DNA from: Chloroflexota bacterium
GTDB taxonomy: Bacteria > Chloroflexota > JAHJIN01
Direction: 5' to 3'
Assembly (NCBI GenBank): GCA_018823415.1
Contig: JAHJIN010000001.1
Location: forward strand, 1-34,511
Length of the DNA stretch: 34,511 nucleotides
A program made the translations under genes and the position numbers. Below, one piece after another: positions 34,465-34,511 of the stretch. Below the pieces are notes generated by a model. The model was not told the origin of the DNA and made no database searches. It saw nothing but the letters and a program-made list of their open reading frames with translations. Each line of letters begins with the position of its first letter. Positions within the stretch are counted from its first letter, which is position 1.

Positions 34465-34511
34465 CTTATAGTTCCATCCACCATAGACAAATGTGACATG
34501 GCTTCAGTTCA

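Overview
The window is GC-rich and densely packed bacterial DNA. Gene content and protein style point to a Chloroflexota bacterium, probably Anaerolineae-like: an N-type ATPase operon, a tungsten-type aldehyde ferredoxin oxidoreductase, tandem DUF4349 lipoproteins, GT39-type membrane glycosyltransferases and an EF-P with arginine at its tip. This placement is inferred from content; there is no rRNA or other marker gene in the window.

Left arm (1-7391, minus strand): one S-adenosylmethionine (SAM) recycling operon. It starts at a good sigma70-type promoter (7391-7363), runs through a SAM-I riboswitch with its own terminator (7330-7182), and then reads mtnA, a core methionine-synthase-like gene, an adenosine-kinase-like PfkB gene, a GNAT acetyltransferase, a small zinc-ribbon protein, ahcY and metK. 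It ends at a hairpin terminator (294-256). Together the genes make SAM, break down S-adenosylhomocysteine, phosphorylate the adenosine, probably remethylate homocysteine, and salvage methylthioribose phosphate. No MTA phosphorylase gene is present.

Centre-left (7409-14344, plus strand): an N-type F-ATPase operon, divergent from the SAM operon: beta, epsilon, an AtpQ/AtpZ-like membrane protein, a, c, a b subunit with a delta-like tail, alpha and gamma. Three things are odd. The atpR gene expected between atpQ and atpB is missing. The b subunit has a lipoprotein-like leader. A small PII-like protein of the cyclic-di-AMP receptor (DarA) family is inserted, with overlapping stop and start codons, between alpha and gamma. 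This last point is the best candidate here for an undescribed system: a nucleotide-sensing subunit or regulator of a rotary ATPase.

Centre (14432-23754): a FemAB/CelD-like acetyltransferase, an MshA-like GT4 glycosyltransferase, an aldehyde ferredoxin oxidoreductase, a Xer-type recombinase, the classic pepQ-efp pair, an orphan NuoN/MrpD-like membrane protein and a calcineurin-like phosphoesterase.

Right arm (23834-34464): two DUF4349 lipoprotein-like paralogues, a large membrane glycosyltransferase with two repeated C-terminal domains, a NudL-like Nudix hydrolase, an OmpR-type response regulator and its histidine kinase, a secreted M4 (thermolysin-like) protease on the minus strand, and an HtrA/DegP-type protease. 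The histidine kinase and HtrA promoters share the same architecture: direct repeats at about 11-bp steps, with the last repeat exactly 16 bp before an extended -10 element. This suggests a small envelope-stress regulon run by the two-component system encoded here. The htrA leader is about 200 nt long and holds three strong hairpins.

The window shows no tRNA, rRNA, CRISPR array or insertion sequence.
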